Assembly: GCF_016908395.1 (NCBI RefSeq)
Contig: NZ_JAFBDU010000010.1
Location: forward strand, 62,001-126,000
DNA length: 64,000 bases
DNA from: Metabacillus crassostreae
GTDB lineage: Bacteria > Bacillota > Bacilli > Bacillales > Bacillaceae
Direction of reading: 5' to 3'
Positions 7,890-18,052 of this stretch are shown piece by piece. The notes under the pieces are model-generated. The model made no database searches, was not told where the DNA came from, and was given only the letters and a program-made list of their open reading frames with translations. Every line of letters starts with the position of its first letter. Position 1 is the stretch's first letter. The translations under genes were made by a program, and so were the position numbers.

Positions 7890-10400
7890 TTATTGTCCAC
7901 AGCAGTTTTTATATTTTTTGCCACTGCCACAAATACATGCCTCATTACGACCTACTTCAACAGCGTTTCGTTTTGGCTTTTTCTTAACCTTTTCATCGCC
8001 TTCTTTTGGATGAACAGCTGTTTGACCTTGGGCAACTTCTTGACGTTCAAGGTTGTTGCGGATTTGAGCTTTCATGATGTATTTCGCTACATCTTCCTCA
8101 ATTGACGCAATCATAGTCTCAAACATTGCAAAGCCTTCCATTTGGTATTCACGTAACGGATCATTTTGTCCGTAAGCACGTAAATGAATTCCTTGTCGAA
8201 GCTGATCCATTGCATCAATGTGATCCATCCATTTCGAATCAACTGCACGAAGTAAAATAACTTTCTCAAATTCACGCATCTGTTCTTCACCGAAATCAGC
8301 TTCTTTTTCATCATAATGAGAAAGTGCTTGCTTCGAGATAAGCTCAATCATTTCTTCTGGCTCTTTACGACGAAGATCTCCGATTGAAAGCTGACCATCT
8401 TGAAGAATGTTTGCATTCATATAATCGATAATACCTTCTAAGTTCCAATCTTCTTCAACCTCTGATTGTGGTGTATATGTTGCAACAACACGCTGAATTG
8501 TTGACGTAAGCATTTTCTCAACAATGTTACGAAGGTTATCAGAATCAAGAACCTCAAAGCGTTGTTTATAAATAACTTCACGCTGTTGACGTAAGACATC
8601 ATCATATTGTAGAAGCTGCTTACGTGCATCAAAGTTATTACCCTCAACACGTTTTTGCGCAGATTCAACAGCACGTGAAACGATTTTACTTTGAATTGGC
8701 TGTGTATCATCCATTCCAAGACGATCCATCATATTCATCATATTTTCTGAGCCAAAGCGACGCATTAATTCATCTTCCATTGAAAGGTAGAATTGAGTTG
8801 CACCAGGATCACCTTGACGACCAGAACGTCCACGAAGCTGGTTATCAATACGACGAGATTCATGTCGCTCAGTACCGATAACAGCTAAGCCACCAACCTC
8901 ACGAACACCTTCACCAAGCTTGATATCTGTACCACGACCAGCCATATTTGTTGCGATTGTTACCGAACCACGATGTCCTGCTGTTTCGATAATTTCCGCT
9001 TCTTTTTCATGCTGCTTTGCATTTAACACATGATGCGGAACGCCTTTTTTCTTTAAAAGCTGTGAAATTAATTCAGACGTTTCAACAGCAACTGTACCAA
9101 CTAAAACTGGTTGACCAAGATCATAGCGTTGTTTTACATCCTCAACAACAGCACGGAACTTGCCTTCCATTGAACGATAAACAAGATCAGGCTTATCGTC
9201 ACGAGCAATTGGCTTGTTCGTTGGAATCGCAACAACCTGCATATTGTAAATATTACGGAACTCTTCTTCCTCAGTTTTTGCTGTACCAGTCATACCAGAC
9301 AGCTTTTTGTACATACGGAAGTAGTTCTGGAATGTAATTGTTGCAAGAGTCATGCTTTCGTTTTGAATTTCTAAGCCTTCTTTTGCTTCGATCGCTTGGT
9401 GAAGACCTTCACTATAGCGACGACCCTTCATTAAACGACCAGTAAAAGAATCAACAATGACAACTTGTCCTTCATCAACAACATAATCAACATCATTTTG
9501 CATAACAAACTGTGCTTTTAATGCTTGGTTAATATGATGAAGAAGAGCAACATGTGTAATATCATAAAGATTTTCAATACCAAAAGCCTTCTCAGCCTTT
9601 GTCATTCCATCCTCAGTCAATTGAACAGCCTTTGTTTTCACATCAAACGTGAAATCTTCATCTTTTTTCAGCTGACGAACAAAGCCATTTGCTTGAATAT
9701 AAAGCTTTGTTGATTTTGCAGCTTGTCCTGAAATAATCAATGGTGTTCTTGCTTCATCGACTAAAATCGAGTCAACCTCATCAATGACAGCAAAATTAAG
9801 TGGACGCTGAACCATTTGTTCACGATATAACACCATGTTGTCTCGTAAATAATCAAAGCCTAGTTCATTATTAGTAGAATATGTAACATCAGCAGCATAT
9901 GCTTCACGCTTTTCATCTTTGTTCATTGAATTTAAGTTAAGACCAACTGTTAAACCAAGAAATTCGTATAATTGACCCATTTCATGTGCATCACGACTAG
10001 CTAAGTATTCATTAACCGTCACAACATGCACACCTTCACCTGAAAGTGCATTCAAATAAACAGGCATTGTAGATGTTAATGTTTTACCTTCACCTGTTTT
10101 CATTTCTGAAATATTACCTTCGTGTAAAGAAATACCACCCATTAACTGAACCTTATATGGATGTAATCCTAATACACGCTTTGCCGCTTCACGAACAACA
10201 GCAAATGCTTCTATTAAAAGATCATCAAGCGATTCACCCTTCGCCACACGACCCTTAAATTCCTCTGTTTTAGCCTTCAGTGCTTCATCTGATAAGCCAT
10301 TCATTTGACTATCTAACGCTAACACCTGATCAGCCATCTTTTCATAACGATTTAATGCACGTTTGTTAAAATCAAACACCTTATTTAAAATTCCAAGCAT
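7890..10400 (-). CDS. secA: Protein translocase ATPase SecA
   Basis: An 836-residue motor of the Sec pathway, which drives preproteins through SecYEG. The nucleotide-binding domain contains KTGEGKTL (101-108) and DEVD (207-210). The preprotein cross-linking, second helicase, helical scaffold and wing regions follow in normal order. The C-terminus carries the SEC-C zinc motif, with C822, C824, C833 and C834. Length matches the Bacillus protein. GAGGAG lies nine bases before the ATG. It is followed by prfB as in B. subtilis, but separated by a hairpin and the palindromic repeat. Confidence 0.98.
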   Translation of the reverse strand: MLGILNKVFDFNKRALNRYEKMADQVLALDSQMNGLSDEALKAKTEEFKGRVAKGESLDDLLIEAFAVVREAAKRVLGLHPYKVQLMGGISLHEGNISEMKTGEGKTLTSTMPVYLNALSGEGVHVVTVNEYLASRDAHEMGQLYEFLGLTVGLNLNSMNKDEKREAYAADVTYSTNNELGFDYLRDNMVLYREQMVQRPLNFAVIDEVDSILVDEARTPLIISGQAAKSTKLYIQANGFVRQLKKDEDFTFDVKTKAVQLTEDGMTKAEKAFGIENLYDITHVALLHHINQALKAQFVMQNDVDYVVDEGQVVIVDSFTGRLMKGRRYSEGLHQAIEAKEGLEIQNESMTLATITFQNYFRMYKKLSGMTGTAKTEEEEFRNIYNMQVVAIPTNKPIARDDKPDLVYRSMEGKFRAVVEDVKQRYDLGQPVLVGTVAVETSELISQLLKKKGVPHHVLNAKQHEKEAEIIETAGHRGSVTIATNMAGRGTDIKLGEGVREVGGLAVIGTERHESRRIDNQLRGRSGRQGDPGATQFYLSMEDELMRRFGSENMMNMMDRLGMDDTQPIQSKIVSRAVESAQKRVEGNNFDARKQLLQYDDVLRQQREVIYKQRFEVLDSDNLRNIVEKMLTSTIQRVVATYTPQSEVEEDWNLEGIIDYMNANILQDGQLSIGDLRRKEPEEMIELISKQALSHYDEKEADFGEEQMREFEKVILLRAVDSKWMDHIDAMDQLRQGIHLRAYGQNDPLREYQMEGFAMFETMIASIEEDVAKYIMKAQIRNNLERQEVAQGQTAVHPKEGDEKVKKKPKRNAVEVGRNEACICGSGKKYKNCCGQ

Positions 10401-10464
10401 TCAAAACGCTCCTCTGTTTTAGAGTGGAAAAACAATACAATGAAAATAATTCAAACTATCCTTT

Positions 10465-10493
10465 ATTTTAGCACTATTTGGGATGTGGTACAA
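10465..10493 (-). promoter_or_regulatory. Candidate SigA promoter of secA
   Basis: Minus strand TTGTAC (10488-10493), a 17-base spacer and TAAAAT (10465-10470), about 65 bp upstream of the secA start. The -35 box lies inside an 11-base inverted repeat (10485-10495 with 10533-10543). Confidence 0.55.
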
Positions 10494-10639
10494 CAGGGAA
10501 GGGTGACAGAAGGAACAGTAGTTGGTTGAGGTTGTTGTACCACTTATTTTATGGACTGTTTTTTCTACTAAAAAAGACAAAAAACATTTCCTTTTTAGTA
10601 TAATGTACCTAGAATAAACATCAGGTGGTGTGATAGGTC

Positions 10640-11332
10640 GTGGAATGGATAGTAAACTTTTGGCTTGATGGTCAATGGTATGAAAAGGTATATATTATTT
10701 CTTTTGTGGTCTGCGTAGCGTCTGGACTTATCTTTTTATGCTTTTTATCACCATATCTCGACATAACAGATAAAATTGAAGCAGAATTCAAAGCATTAGC
10801 TTCAAGGCACTTGTTTATAAGCTTTAGAAAACGAAAGCAAAATGAACTATTCACTAAAGCTATAAATAAAGTGAGCTCAAGAAATAAACACTATGGCCTC
10901 TATCAATTCGGTAGCATTGCTTTATTTTTTCTACAGTTTGGATTCGGAATAGCCATTCTATTTTTAATGGGTAGTACCGTTTATGAAAAATTCATTTTAC
11001 CATCAGGAGAGCAGCAAGAAAATTACTCTGAAGAGTATTATGATTCAATAGAAGATTATGAAGATTATGAAGTTTATGATGATACATATACTGATGAATC
11101 AAATATACACCATGTTGATCCACATTGGGTTAATGGATACACGCGTGATGATGGAACAGAGGTAGAAGGCTACTGGAGAGGTGGAGAGGATGGCTATGAT
11201 AGAAGCAATCCTGATGGTGATTCCTCCAATAATTTAGATAGTTTTGATTCAGCACCTAGCTATGATAGTGGAGCTGATGATGGATATGATGGAATTGGTG
11301 GGGAGATTGGGGAATTTATTTTTGGGGAGTAA
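10640..11332 (+). CDS. Unrecognised two-TM membrane protein with acidic tail
   Basis: A 230-residue protein of unknown function. It has two hydrophobic segments (about 19-42 and 92-116), a basic stretch between them (about 60-85) and a very acidic Tyr/Asp/Glu-rich region (about 128-152). The C-terminal part is Gly/Asp/Ser-rich and contains a WVNGYTRDDGTEVEGYWR segment. Similar aromatic YTRxDGT modules occur in assorted bacterial proteins, but I cannot name a family with confidence. Translation starts at GTG (10640), ten bases after AGGTGGTG. It is the only plus-strand gene in the left 45 kb, and a TATAAT box lies 37 bp upstream. Confidence 0.7.
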   Translation: MEWIVNFWLDGQWYEKVYIISFVVCVASGLIFLCFLSPYLDITDKIEAEFKALASRHLFISFRKRKQNELFTKAINKVSSRNKHYGLYQFGSIALFFLQFGFGIAILFLMGSTVYEKFILPSGEQQENYSEEYYDSIEDYEDYEVYDDTYTDESNIHHVDPHWVNGYTRDDGTEVEGYWRGGEDGYDRSNPDGDSSNNLDSFDSAPSYDSGADDGYDGIGGEIGEFIFGE

Positions 11333-11347
11333 ATAACTCCAATAAAA

Positions 11348-11369
11348 AAAGAGCCAAAATCGGCTCTTT
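11348..11369. terminator. Bidirectional terminator between the membrane protein gene and rbsB
   Basis: Arms AAAGAGCC (11348-11355) and GGCTCTTT (11362-11369) with a six-base loop. The A run on one side and T-rich sequence on the other allow it to serve the two convergent transcription units. The T run is stronger in the rbs direction. Confidence 0.88.
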
Positions 11370-11377
11370 CCTTCTTA

Positions 11378-12316
11378 CTATTTTACTAGTTCAAGCTCTA
11401 CAGGAATAAAGTCATCAACTTCTTCACCATTAGCAACTAAAATCGCTGTATCAATTCCTTGTTGTCCAATAACAGCTGGTTTTTGTGCAACTGTTGCTGC
11501 TAATCTTCCATCTTCTACAGCTTTTACTGCATCTTCAGTTGCGTCAAATCCTACAACAATAACATCTGATAATCCTGCTGCTTCAACGGCTTGTAAAGCT
11601 CCTAATGCCATTTCATCATTATGAGCAAAAACAGCTTGAATATCTTTATTACCTTGTAAGATATTTTCCATAACTGTTAACCCTTTGGCACGATCAAAGT
11701 CAGCTGTTTGTTTTGCAGCTAAGTCGATTTCAGCAACAGCATCTACCGCTTGGTGGAAGCCTTCTCCACGCTCACGTGCTGCTGATGATCCTGGAATTCC
11801 TTCAATTTCTGCTACTTTCCCCTTATTACCTAGTTGTTCTAAAATAAAGTCTCCTGCCATCTTCCCACCTGCTACATTATCTGAAGCAATATGGGCAACA
11901 ACTTCTCCTCCTTCAGCACTACGATCTAATGTTATAACTGGAACATTTGCATTGTTAGCGGATTCAATTGCAGCTGATACAGCAGCAGAATCAGTAGGAT
12001 TAACAAGTAGTACATCAACATTTTGTTGAATTAAATCTTCAATATCACTTACCTGTTTTGCAGAATCATTTTGTGCATCAACAACAACAATTTCAATCCC
12101 CTTTGCTTTTGCTTGTTCTTCTGCACCTTCTTTTAGCGTGACAAAGAATGGGTTATTTAACGTCGAGATCGAAAGACCCACTTTGACTTTATCATCATTT
12201 CCTTCAGCTGCAGCAGGCTCTTTTTCAGAAGATGCTCCTGGTGGCTCTGTTGAACATCCTACTAATAATGCAAAGCTTAAGACAATGAACATAACCATTT
12301 TCAACATGTTTTTCAT
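11378..12316 (-). CDS. rbsB: Ribose ABC transporter substrate-binding lipoprotein RbsB
   Basis: A 312-residue periplasmic-binding-protein-like lipoprotein (PBP type 1, sugar-binding). The signal peptide ends in LVGC with lipidated Cys21, then comes a Glu/Ala-rich linker. The mature protein begins VGLSISTLNNPFF and carries the LDRSAEG and AHNDEMALGAL segments typical of ribose-binding proteins. It delivers ribose to the RbsC permease. It is the last gene of the rbs operon, with a terminator directly downstream. Confidence 0.93.
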   Translation of the reverse strand: MKNMLKMVMFIVLSFALLVGCSTEPPGASSEKEPAAAEGNDDKVKVGLSISTLNNPFFVTLKEGAEEQAKAKGIEIVVVDAQNDSAKQVSDIEDLIQQNVDVLLVNPTDSAAVSAAIESANNANVPVITLDRSAEGGEVVAHIASDNVAGGKMAGDFILEQLGNKGKVAEIEGIPGSSAARERGEGFHQAVDAVAEIDLAAKQTADFDRAKGLTVMENILQGNKDIQAVFAHNDEMALGALQAVEAAGLSDVIVVGFDATEDAVKAVEDGRLAATVAQKPAVIGQQGIDTAILVANGEEVDDFIPVELELVK

Positions 12317-12344
12317 AATAAATTCCCCCTATGTTTGTCGATTA

Positions 12345-13289
12345 TTAAGCTGATTTTTTTCGGTCAAGCAGCACGGCTAGTAAAATAACACCTCCTTTAA
12401 CGACTTGTTGATAAAAGGAGCTCACATTCATAATATTTAACCCATTGTTTAACACACCGATAATTAAAGCTCCAACTAACGTTCCAAAAATCCAACCACG
12501 TCCACCAGAAAGACTTGTTCCTCCAAGAACAACTGCTGCAATGGCATCAAGCTCATAAGAAGCACCTGCAGTAGGTTGCGCTGAGTTAAGACGTGATGAA
12601 AGAATAATTCCAGCTAAAGCTGATAACAAACCAGTTAAAGAATAAATCCAAATTTTCACTCGATCAGCACGAATTCCTGATAAAATCGCTGCTCCTTCAT
12701 TTCCGCCAATTGCATAAACACGTCTACCAAATGTTGTTTTCTTCAAGATAAAATAAAGAACAGCATACGTGATCAGCATCCAAATTACAGGTACCGGAAT
12801 CCAACCAACATAACCTTTACCCATTAATACGAATAACTCACTTTCAGAAAGACCTGTAATTGGTCGACCATCTGTATACACAAGTGTCAAACCTCTAAAT
12901 ACAGTCATCGTTGCTAGAGTTGCAATAAAAGGAGCTACCTTTCCTTTTGTAATAATCAATCCATTTATTGCCCCCATAATGGCACCAGCCAGCAGTCCGA
13001 TTAAAATCGCTAAAATAGGATCCATGCCACTAGCTAGCATACTAGCTGTAACAGCTGAAGCTAAAGCTAAAATTGAACCAACAGATAAATCAATACCACC
13101 TGTTAAAATAATAAATGTCATCCCAAAAGCGATAAGGGCATTTATTGAAACCTGACGTAATACGTTTAAAATATTATCTACTGTCATAAAATTTGGGCTA
13201 ACAATCGATAAAATCACAATAATCAATAGCAATCCCACAAACGGCCCTAATTTTTGGAGATTCGTCGTAACTAATTTTGAGGATTTCAT
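12345..13289 (-). CDS. rbsC: Ribose ABC transporter permease RbsC
   Basis: A 314-residue membrane protein with eight or more hydrophobic segments and the LTGGIDLSVGS motif characteristic of sugar permeases of the RbsC/AraH family. It forms the transmembrane channel for ribose. It sits between rbsA (one base gap) and rbsB, the standard operon order. Confidence 0.94.
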   Translation of the reverse strand: MKSSKLVTTNLQKLGPFVGLLLIIVILSIVSPNFMTVDNILNVLRQVSINALIAFGMTFIILTGGIDLSVGSILALASAVTASMLASGMDPILAILIGLLAGAIMGAINGLIITKGKVAPFIATLATMTVFRGLTLVYTDGRPITGLSESELFVLMGKGYVGWIPVPVIWMLITYAVLYFILKKTTFGRRVYAIGGNEGAAILSGIRADRVKIWIYSLTGLLSALAGIILSSRLNSAQPTAGASYELDAIAAVVLGGTSLSGGRGWIFGTLVGALIIGVLNNGLNIMNVSSFYQQVVKGGVILLAVLLDRKKSA

Positions 13290-13290
13290 T

Positions 13291-14781
13291 TTATATCCCT
13301 CCTGTTGCTGCTTGCATTATTTTTTCTTGAGTTGCTTCTGCAATCGGAATGGTCGCAGAAACCTTGCCTTCATGAATCACAAGAACACGATCACTCATTC
13401 CAAGTATTTCTGGAAGCTCAGAGGATACCATAATAATTGATACACCCTCTTCTGTTAGTTGATTAATAAGTTGATAGATTTCCTTTTTCGCTCCAACATC
13501 AACACCACGTGTCGGCTCATCTAGTATTAATATTTTCGGCTTTATTCCAAGCCATTTACCTATCACAATTTTTTGTTGATTTCCACCACTTAATGAACTC
13601 ACCTGTAATTCTCTACTAGCTGTTTTCACATGTAGCTTCTTAATTAAATCATCTACAAAATCTTCTTCTTGCTTCGTGGATATGATTTGATTTTTTGAGA
13701 TTCGCCCAAGATTTGTGAGTGAAAAGTTTTCTCTAACTGAAAGATCTAGAACAAGTCCTTCACTTTTACGATCTTCTGTGATAAATCCTAGCCCATTTTT
13801 AATCGCATCATATGGATTTTTGATTTTCACTTCTTGACCATCTAGGACAATTCTTCCTCCATGTAATGAACGATGTCCGAATATCGCCTCCATGATCTCT
13901 GTTCGACCAGCTCCCATAAGACCTGCCACACCGAGAACTTCTCCTTCTTTAACGGAAAAACTAATATTTTCAAAAAGTCCCTTACAAGTTAGGTTTTCAA
14001 CCGTTATGCGTTCAGCACCTAATACGGTGTTTCTGGCTGGAAAGCGCTCGCCTAATTGACGTCCAACCATCATTTTGACAATTTCATCAAAATTTGTTTT
14101 TGGAATTTCCTTAACCCCAATAAACGAACCGTCTCGTAACACAGAAATACGATCACATATTTGAAAAATCTCTTCCATACGATGAGAAATATAGACAATT
14201 CCAACACCTTGTTTTCTTAACCTTGAAATGACTTTAAAAAGAGATTCAATTTCACGATCTGTTAAAGCTGCGGTTGGTTCATCCATAATAAGCACTTCCA
14301 TGTTTGCGGCGACAGCTCTTGCAATTTCAATCATCTGTTGCTGACCTACAGACAGTTCACCAGCTTCGATATCAGGGTCAATATCTATGCCTAGCTGATT
14401 TAAGTATTCTTTCGTTTTTTTCTTCATTTCTTTATGTTTGACAATACCGGTTTTCCCTACTGTCAGCTCTTTGCCAAGAAACATATTATCGATAACAGAC
14501 AAATAAGGAATGATGTTCAATTCTTGATGGATAACGGCAATTCCAATATCTTCTGCTTCTTTTGGATTTTTAAAATGTACTTCATTCCCCTTAAAGGAAA
14601 CGCTTCCAGAATCTCTTTCATAAATACCTGTTAAGATTTTCATCAGCGTAGATTTACCAGCACCATTTTCCCCCATTAACGCATGAACCTCACCAGGCAT
14701 AATCTCAAAATCAACATTCTCTAGTACTCTATTACCTGAAAATGCTTTAGAAATAGATTTCATTTGTACGATCGGTTTCAT
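13291..14781 (-). CDS. rbsA: Ribose ABC transporter ATPase RbsA (double ABC domain)
   Basis: A 496-residue protein with two fused ABC domains, as in all monosaccharide CUT2 importers. Domain 1 has Walker [10 protein letters not shown], signature LSVGQQQ and Walker [11 protein letters not shown]. Domain 2 has the degenerate P-loop GLMGAGRTE usual for the family, [10 protein letters not shown] and LILDEPTRG. It energises RbsBC. The start overlaps the rbsD stop by four bases (ATGA), which implies translational coupling. Confidence 0.96.
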   Translation of the reverse strand: MKPIVQMKSISKAFSGNRVLENVDFEIMPGEVHALMGENGAGKSTLMKILTGIYERDSGSVSFKGNEVHFKNPKEAEDIGIAVIHQELNIIPYLSVIDNMFLGKELTVGKTGIVKHKEMKKKTKEYLNQLGIDIDPDIEAGELSVGQQQMIEIARAVAANMEVLIMDEPTAALTDREIESLFKVISRLRKQGVGIVYISHRMEEIFQICDRISVLRDGSFIGVKEIPKTNFDEIVKMMVGRQLGERFPARNTVLGAERITVENLTCKGLFENISFSVKEGEVLGVAGLMGAGRTEIMEAIFGHRSLHGGRIVLDGQEVKIKNPYDAIKNGLGFITEDRKSEGLVLDLSVRENFSLTNLGRISKNQIISTKQEEDFVDDLIKKLHVKTASRELQVSSLSGGNQQKIVIGKWLGIKPKILILDEPTRGVDVGAKKEIYQLINQLTEEGVSIIMVSSELPEILGMSDRVLVIHEGKVSATIPIAEATQEKIMQAATGGI

Positions 14782-15176
14782 GAAAAAGTCACTCCCGCAT
14801 GAAAAATGATATTGGCATAAGGAGTTACCTCACCAGTACGAATAACTGCCTTTGCATTTTTCGTTAACTCCTTAAATTTCTCATGACTTACATAATTGAT
14901 TTCAGCATCACCTAATCGTTGTAATGTTGATTGATGAACAACAATATTTTCTTCGACTATTTCACTAGCAAGTGTTGCTTTTTCCACAACCATATCCGCC
15001 AAAACAGCTTCAATTGTTTCAATAAAACTTGGATCACCTTGCTTTAATGAAATATCAATTCTTTTCACCTCATCAGGAATAGGTAACCCACAATCAGCAA
15101 TCACAATCGTATCTGTATGACCTAGACGTGATAGAACTTCCGCGATATGACTGTTCAGCATACCTTGTTTTTTCAT
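14778..15176 (-). CDS. rbsD: D-ribose pyranase RbsD
   Basis: A 132-residue protein that interconverts beta-pyranose and beta-furanose forms of D-ribose so that the kinase gets its substrate. Catalytic His20 is present in SRLGHTD, followed by [17 protein letters not shown] for its start lies inside the last codons of rbsK. It is directly abutted by rbsK and overlaps rbsA. Confidence 0.94.
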   Translation of the reverse strand: MKKQGMLNSHIAEVLSRLGHTDTIVIADCGLPIPDEVKRIDISLKQGDPSFIETIEAVLADMVVEKATLASEIVEENIVVHQSTLQRLGDAEINYVSHEKFKELTKNAKAVIRTGEVTPYANIIFHAGVTFS

Positions 15177-16079
15177 TTAGACCTCACCTCTTTCAGACAA
15201 GAAACTTTCAACTTCACTCTTTGTCGGCATGCCGCTTTGAGCACCTAGCTTTGTCACAGTTAAAGCACCAACAGCATTAGCAAATCTGCATGCTTCTTTA
15301 AGAGATAGTCCATTACTTATCGCAACTGCTAATGCCCCATTCACAGAATCACCAGCACCTGTTGTATCAACTACATCTACTTTATAGCTAGGTATCAGCT
15401 GTTCATTTCCTTCAAAAAACGAGATACCTCTTTCACCTTTCGTCACAATACATTTTCCTCTTAATTGATCAAGCTCATCATCTGACCATTCATAAGAAGA
15501 TATCAATAGATTTAACTCATGCTCATTAGGTGTTAGATAATCAACTTCTTGTAGAACTTCTTTTGGTAATAATAAAAATGGAGCTGGATTTAAGATAACA
15601 GGAACATGATGTTTTTTTGCTACTCTAACCGCTTCTATTACACTATCTAGTGGAATTTCCAATTGTAAAAGCAAGATATCACTTGTAGCAATTTCCTCTT
15701 CAACCTGTAACACAACCTCAGGTGTAACCTCATAATTAGCACCAGGAACAACAATGATGCTATTATCACCGTTCGATAAAGTGATCGTTGCAACTCCTGT
15801 TGATAAATGTGTAACCGGTTTCACATTGTCTAAATTAACACCCTGTTTATGTAATTCATCTTTAAGCTGAGAACCAAATGCATCACTTCCAACTCTACCT
15901 ACCATATTCACATGACCACCAAGCCTTGCCGCTGCAACAGCTTGGTTTGCTCCTTTTCCACCTGGTATGGTAAAAAAGGAATCACCCAGTACTGTTTCAC
16001 CGACATTAGGAATTGTAGAGGTTTTTGTCACAATATCCATATTTAAACTTCCGATAACTGTAATATTCGCTTTTTTCAT
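15177..16079 (-). CDS. rbsK: Ribokinase RbsK
   Basis: PfkB-family sugar kinase, 300 residues from the start chosen here, phosphorylating ribose to ribose-5-phosphate. It shows the N-terminal substrate motif (GSLNMD, then GGKGANQAVAAARLGG) and the C-terminal anion hole/catalytic motif DTTGAGDSVNGAL with catalytic Asp. An ATG nine bases upstream (16088) is in frame, but it lies within the rbsR stop/RBS region. GAGGTGA fits the ATG at 16079 better. Confidence 0.94.
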   Translation of the reverse strand: MKKANITVIGSLNMDIVTKTSTIPNVGETVLGDSFFTIPGGKGANQAVAAARLGGHVNMVGRVGSDAFGSQLKDELHKQGVNLDNVKPVTHLSTGVATITLSNGDNSIIVVPGANYEVTPEVVLQVEEEIATSDILLLQLEIPLDSVIEAVRVAKKHHVPVILNPAPFLLLPKEVLQEVDYLTPNEHELNLLISSYEWSDDELDQLRGKCIVTKGERGISFFEGNEQLIPSYKVDVVDTTGAGDSVNGALAVAISNGLSLKEACRFANAVGALTVTKLGAQSGMPTKSEVESFLSERGEV

Positions 16080-16084
16080 TATTC

Positions 16085-17071
16085 TCACCTCATTTGTTTT
16101 GTTGTCTGTCCCTCATATAAAGCAACATCTAATTCATGTTGAACATTTGTTAATGGTCTACCTTCAATAACATCTAGTAATAACTCTGCTGCTTTATAAC
16201 CAATATCATAAATTGGTTGTTCAATCGTCGTTAACTCTGGATTTGTTAGCTTAGATAAATTAATTCCATCAAAACCAATAACCGACAAATCCTCAGGTAT
16301 TCTTTTTCCCATTCTCAGTGCTGCTTTTATCACACTTAATGCCATATAATCATTTCCTGCAAAAATACTATCAATATCAGGATGCTTTGTAAGTAACTTT
16401 TCAGTAGCCTTTATCGTTGTTTCACTTTCAAAATTCCCATTTACAATTAATTCTGGATGAAACCAGCTTTCATCTTGAACTTCTTGTAAATAACCTTGAT
16501 AACGTTCTTCAGAGTTATGAATATATTCAGGTCCACGAATATGAGCAATTTTTTTACAACCTGTACTTTTTAAATATCGTACTGCTTGTATCGCCCCAGC
16601 CGTATTGTTGACTGAAACATATGGAATGTCTTCATTAATAAATCTATCAACAGCTACAATTGGGATCCCGCTTTTTTCAATATATTTTGGTCTCACTGTA
16701 CTAGTAGCAATAATCACACCATCAACATATTTCTGCTTCATCATCTCAAAATAATGCTGTTCTTTCTCTTCTTTATCATCAGAGTTACACAGAATTAATG
16801 TATATTCCTTCCCACTCATAACATCCTCAATTGCACGTGCAACTTCTGGAAAGAATGGATTTGATATATTCGGCACAATTAACGCAATCGTTTTTGATTG
16901 TTTTTTAAACAAACTACGCGCTACCGCATTTGGCTTGTAATTTAATTTATCAATGGTTTGTAAAACCTTTTTACGAGTATCTTCATTTACATATCCATTA
17001 CTATTTAGCACTCTTGAAACCGTTGCAACAGATACTCCTGCCTCTTGAGCGACTTGCTTTATCGTACTCAT
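16085..17071 (-). CDS. rbsR: LacI-family ribose operon repressor RbsR
   Basis: A 328-residue LacI/GalR regulator. The N-terminal helix-turn-helix (TIKQVAQEAGVSVATVSRVLN) and hinge region are followed by a periplasmic-binding-protein-like effector domain (about 60-325). It is the first gene of the operon it is expected to control. The GTAACCGGTTAC and GTAACCCGTTAC palindromes upstream are its likely operators. Ribose or a derivative should act as inducer (family knowledge). Confidence 0.93.
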   Translation of the reverse strand: MSTIKQVAQEAGVSVATVSRVLNSNGYVNEDTRKKVLQTIDKLNYKPNAVARSLFKKQSKTIALIVPNISNPFFPEVARAIEDVMSGKEYTLILCNSDDKEEKEQHYFEMMKQKYVDGVIIATSTVRPKYIEKSGIPIVAVDRFINEDIPYVSVNNTAGAIQAVRYLKSTGCKKIAHIRGPEYIHNSEERYQGYLQEVQDESWFHPELIVNGNFESETTIKATEKLLTKHPDIDSIFAGNDYMALSVIKAALRMGKRIPEDLSVIGFDGINLSKLTNPELTTIEQPIYDIGYKAAELLLDVIEGRPLTNVQHELDVALYEGQTTKQMR

Positions 17072-17114
17072 ATGTTACACCTCAATGAACTTGCATCTAC
17101 TTGTTGACCGTTAT

Positions 17115-17126
17115 GTAACCGGTTAC
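17115..17126. promoter_or_regulatory. Probable RbsR operator 1
   Basis: Perfect palindrome GTAACCGGTTAC with the central CG typical of LacI-family operators, 44 bp upstream of the rbsR start and within the transcribed leader. Confidence 0.75.
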
Positions 17127-17170
17127 GTAATATCTCAAAAAAAATAAAATCAATACGTTTATTCTTTTGT

Positions 17171-17182
17171 GTAACCCGTTAC
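17171..17182. promoter_or_regulatory. Probable RbsR operator 2, at the transcription start
   Basis: GTAACCCGTTAC is a near-perfect palindrome sharing all but one base with operator 1, centred 56 bp away. It overlaps the expected transcription start of the rbs promoter. Confidence 0.75.
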
Positions 17183-17186
17183 ATGT

Positions 17187-17216
17187 ATTGTAATCGCTTT
17201 CCTTATTTACTGTCAA
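17187..17216 (-). promoter_or_regulatory. SigA promoter of the rbs operon
   Basis: Minus strand TTGACA (17211-17216), an 18-base spacer and TACAAT (17187-17192). The -35 is perfect and the -10 matches five of six bases. It is overlapped by the cre site and followed at once by operator 2. Confidence 0.8.
17189..17202 (-). promoter_or_regulatory. CcpA cre site in the rbs promoter
   Basis: The minus strand reads GGAAAGCGATTACA, matching the cre consensus TGWAANCGNTNWCA at all but the first position. It lies in the spacer/-10 of the rbs promoter, so CcpA binding should block initiation during growth on preferred sugars. Confidence 0.75.
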
Positions 17217-17227
17217 TAAGTTTTTTA

Positions 17228-17258
17228 TAAAAAAATAAAGCGCCCTATAATAGGGCGC
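17228..17258 (-). terminator. Intrinsic terminator of hpf
   Basis: GCGCCC (17240-17245) and GGGCGC (17253-17258), extendable by A-T pairs, followed on the minus strand by a T-rich tract. It lies 11 bp past the hpf stop. Confidence 0.88.
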
Positions 17259-17268
17259 GCCATAATCT

Positions 17269-17823
17269 TTATACTTGAGGCTCAATTAAACCATATTTAC
17301 CATCTTTACGCTTGTACACAACATTTGTTTTGTTAGATTTAGCATCTGTATAAACAAAGAAGTTGTGACCTAACATGTCCATTTGAAGAATAGCTTCTTC
17401 ACTATCCATCGGCTTTAAGTTAAAGCGCTTTGTACGAACAACTTCATCACCATCATCTTCTACACCAGGTGCAGCATCCTCTGGTTGAAAATTACTAAAT
17501 ACAAACTTTGGTGTACCTTGCTCACGTAGTTTGCGGTTCACCTTTGTTTTATGCTTACGAATTTGACGTTCTAATTTATTCACCACAAGATCAATCGCTG
17601 CGTACATGTCTTGGTTATATTCCTCAGCACGTAGGACAAGATCTGTCATTGGAATGGTTACTTCAATTTTAGATTCTTGATCATTATAATACTTCAGATT
17701 GACATTCACATTCGCGTCAACTGACTCTTCAAAATATCTCTCAAGCTTACCAATCTTCTTTTCTGCATACTCTCTTAATGCTGGAGTTATTTCAATGTTT
17801 TCCCCTCTGACGTTATATCTCAT
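17269..17823 (-). CDS. hpf: Long-form ribosome hibernation promoting factor
   Basis: A 184-residue long HPF (YvyD). The N-terminal domain (about 1-100) binds the decoding centre of the 30S subunit. A linker leads to the C-terminal dimerisation domain (about 125-184, with EEAILQMDMLGHNFFVYTD), which joins two 70S ribosomes into inactive 100S particles in stationary phase. AAAGGAGGAG precedes the ATG. It is monocistronic, with its own terminator and a SigB promoter 48 bp upstream. Location beside secA is also as in B. subtilis. Confidence 0.95.
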   Translation of the reverse strand: MRYNVRGENIEITPALREYAEKKIGKLERYFEESVDANVNVNLKYYNDQESKIEVTIPMTDLVLRAEEYNQDMYAAIDLVVNKLERQIRKHKTKVNRKLREQGTPKFVFSNFQPEDAAPGVEDDGDEVVRTKRFNLKPMDSEEAILQMDMLGHNFFVYTDAKSNKTNVVYKRKDGKYGLIEPQV

Positions 17824-17870
17824 GATTGAACTCCTCCTTTATGATAAAGCTATGTAGTACTAATTCTATA

Positions 17871-17896
17871 TTTCCCTGCTTGTCTCCTGCTTAAAC
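17871..17896 (-). promoter_or_regulatory. SigB (general stress) promoter of hpf
   Basis: Minus strand GTTTAA (17891-17896), a 14-base spacer and GGGAAA (17871-17876), a perfect match to the B. subtilis SigB consensus. B. subtilis yvyD is a known SigB target. Confidence 0.85.
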
Positions 17897-17985
17897 TAAA
17901 AAATAATTTGAAAAATTTTGTTAATTTTGTTGAAGATTGATTGGTTAATTTAATTTTAATAGGGAACTTTAATTCATAAAATTAA

Positions 17986-18015
17986 AATAAAAAAAACTCG
18001 CCTTAGACGACGAGT
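17986..18015 (-). terminator. Intrinsic terminator of the FN3-repeat gene
   Basis: Seven-base arms (17996-18002 and 18009-18015, one G-U pair on the minus strand) flanked by A and T runs, 38 bp past the stop codon. Confidence 0.85.
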
Positions 18016-18052
18016 TTTTTTGTATCTTCTTTTAAGCTTTAGAAAAAATTGT

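Noticed and set aside
8111-9713. Several frames of 60-110 codons on both strands within secA
   Set aside because: They lie wholly inside the conserved secA frame and have low-complexity, atypical composition.
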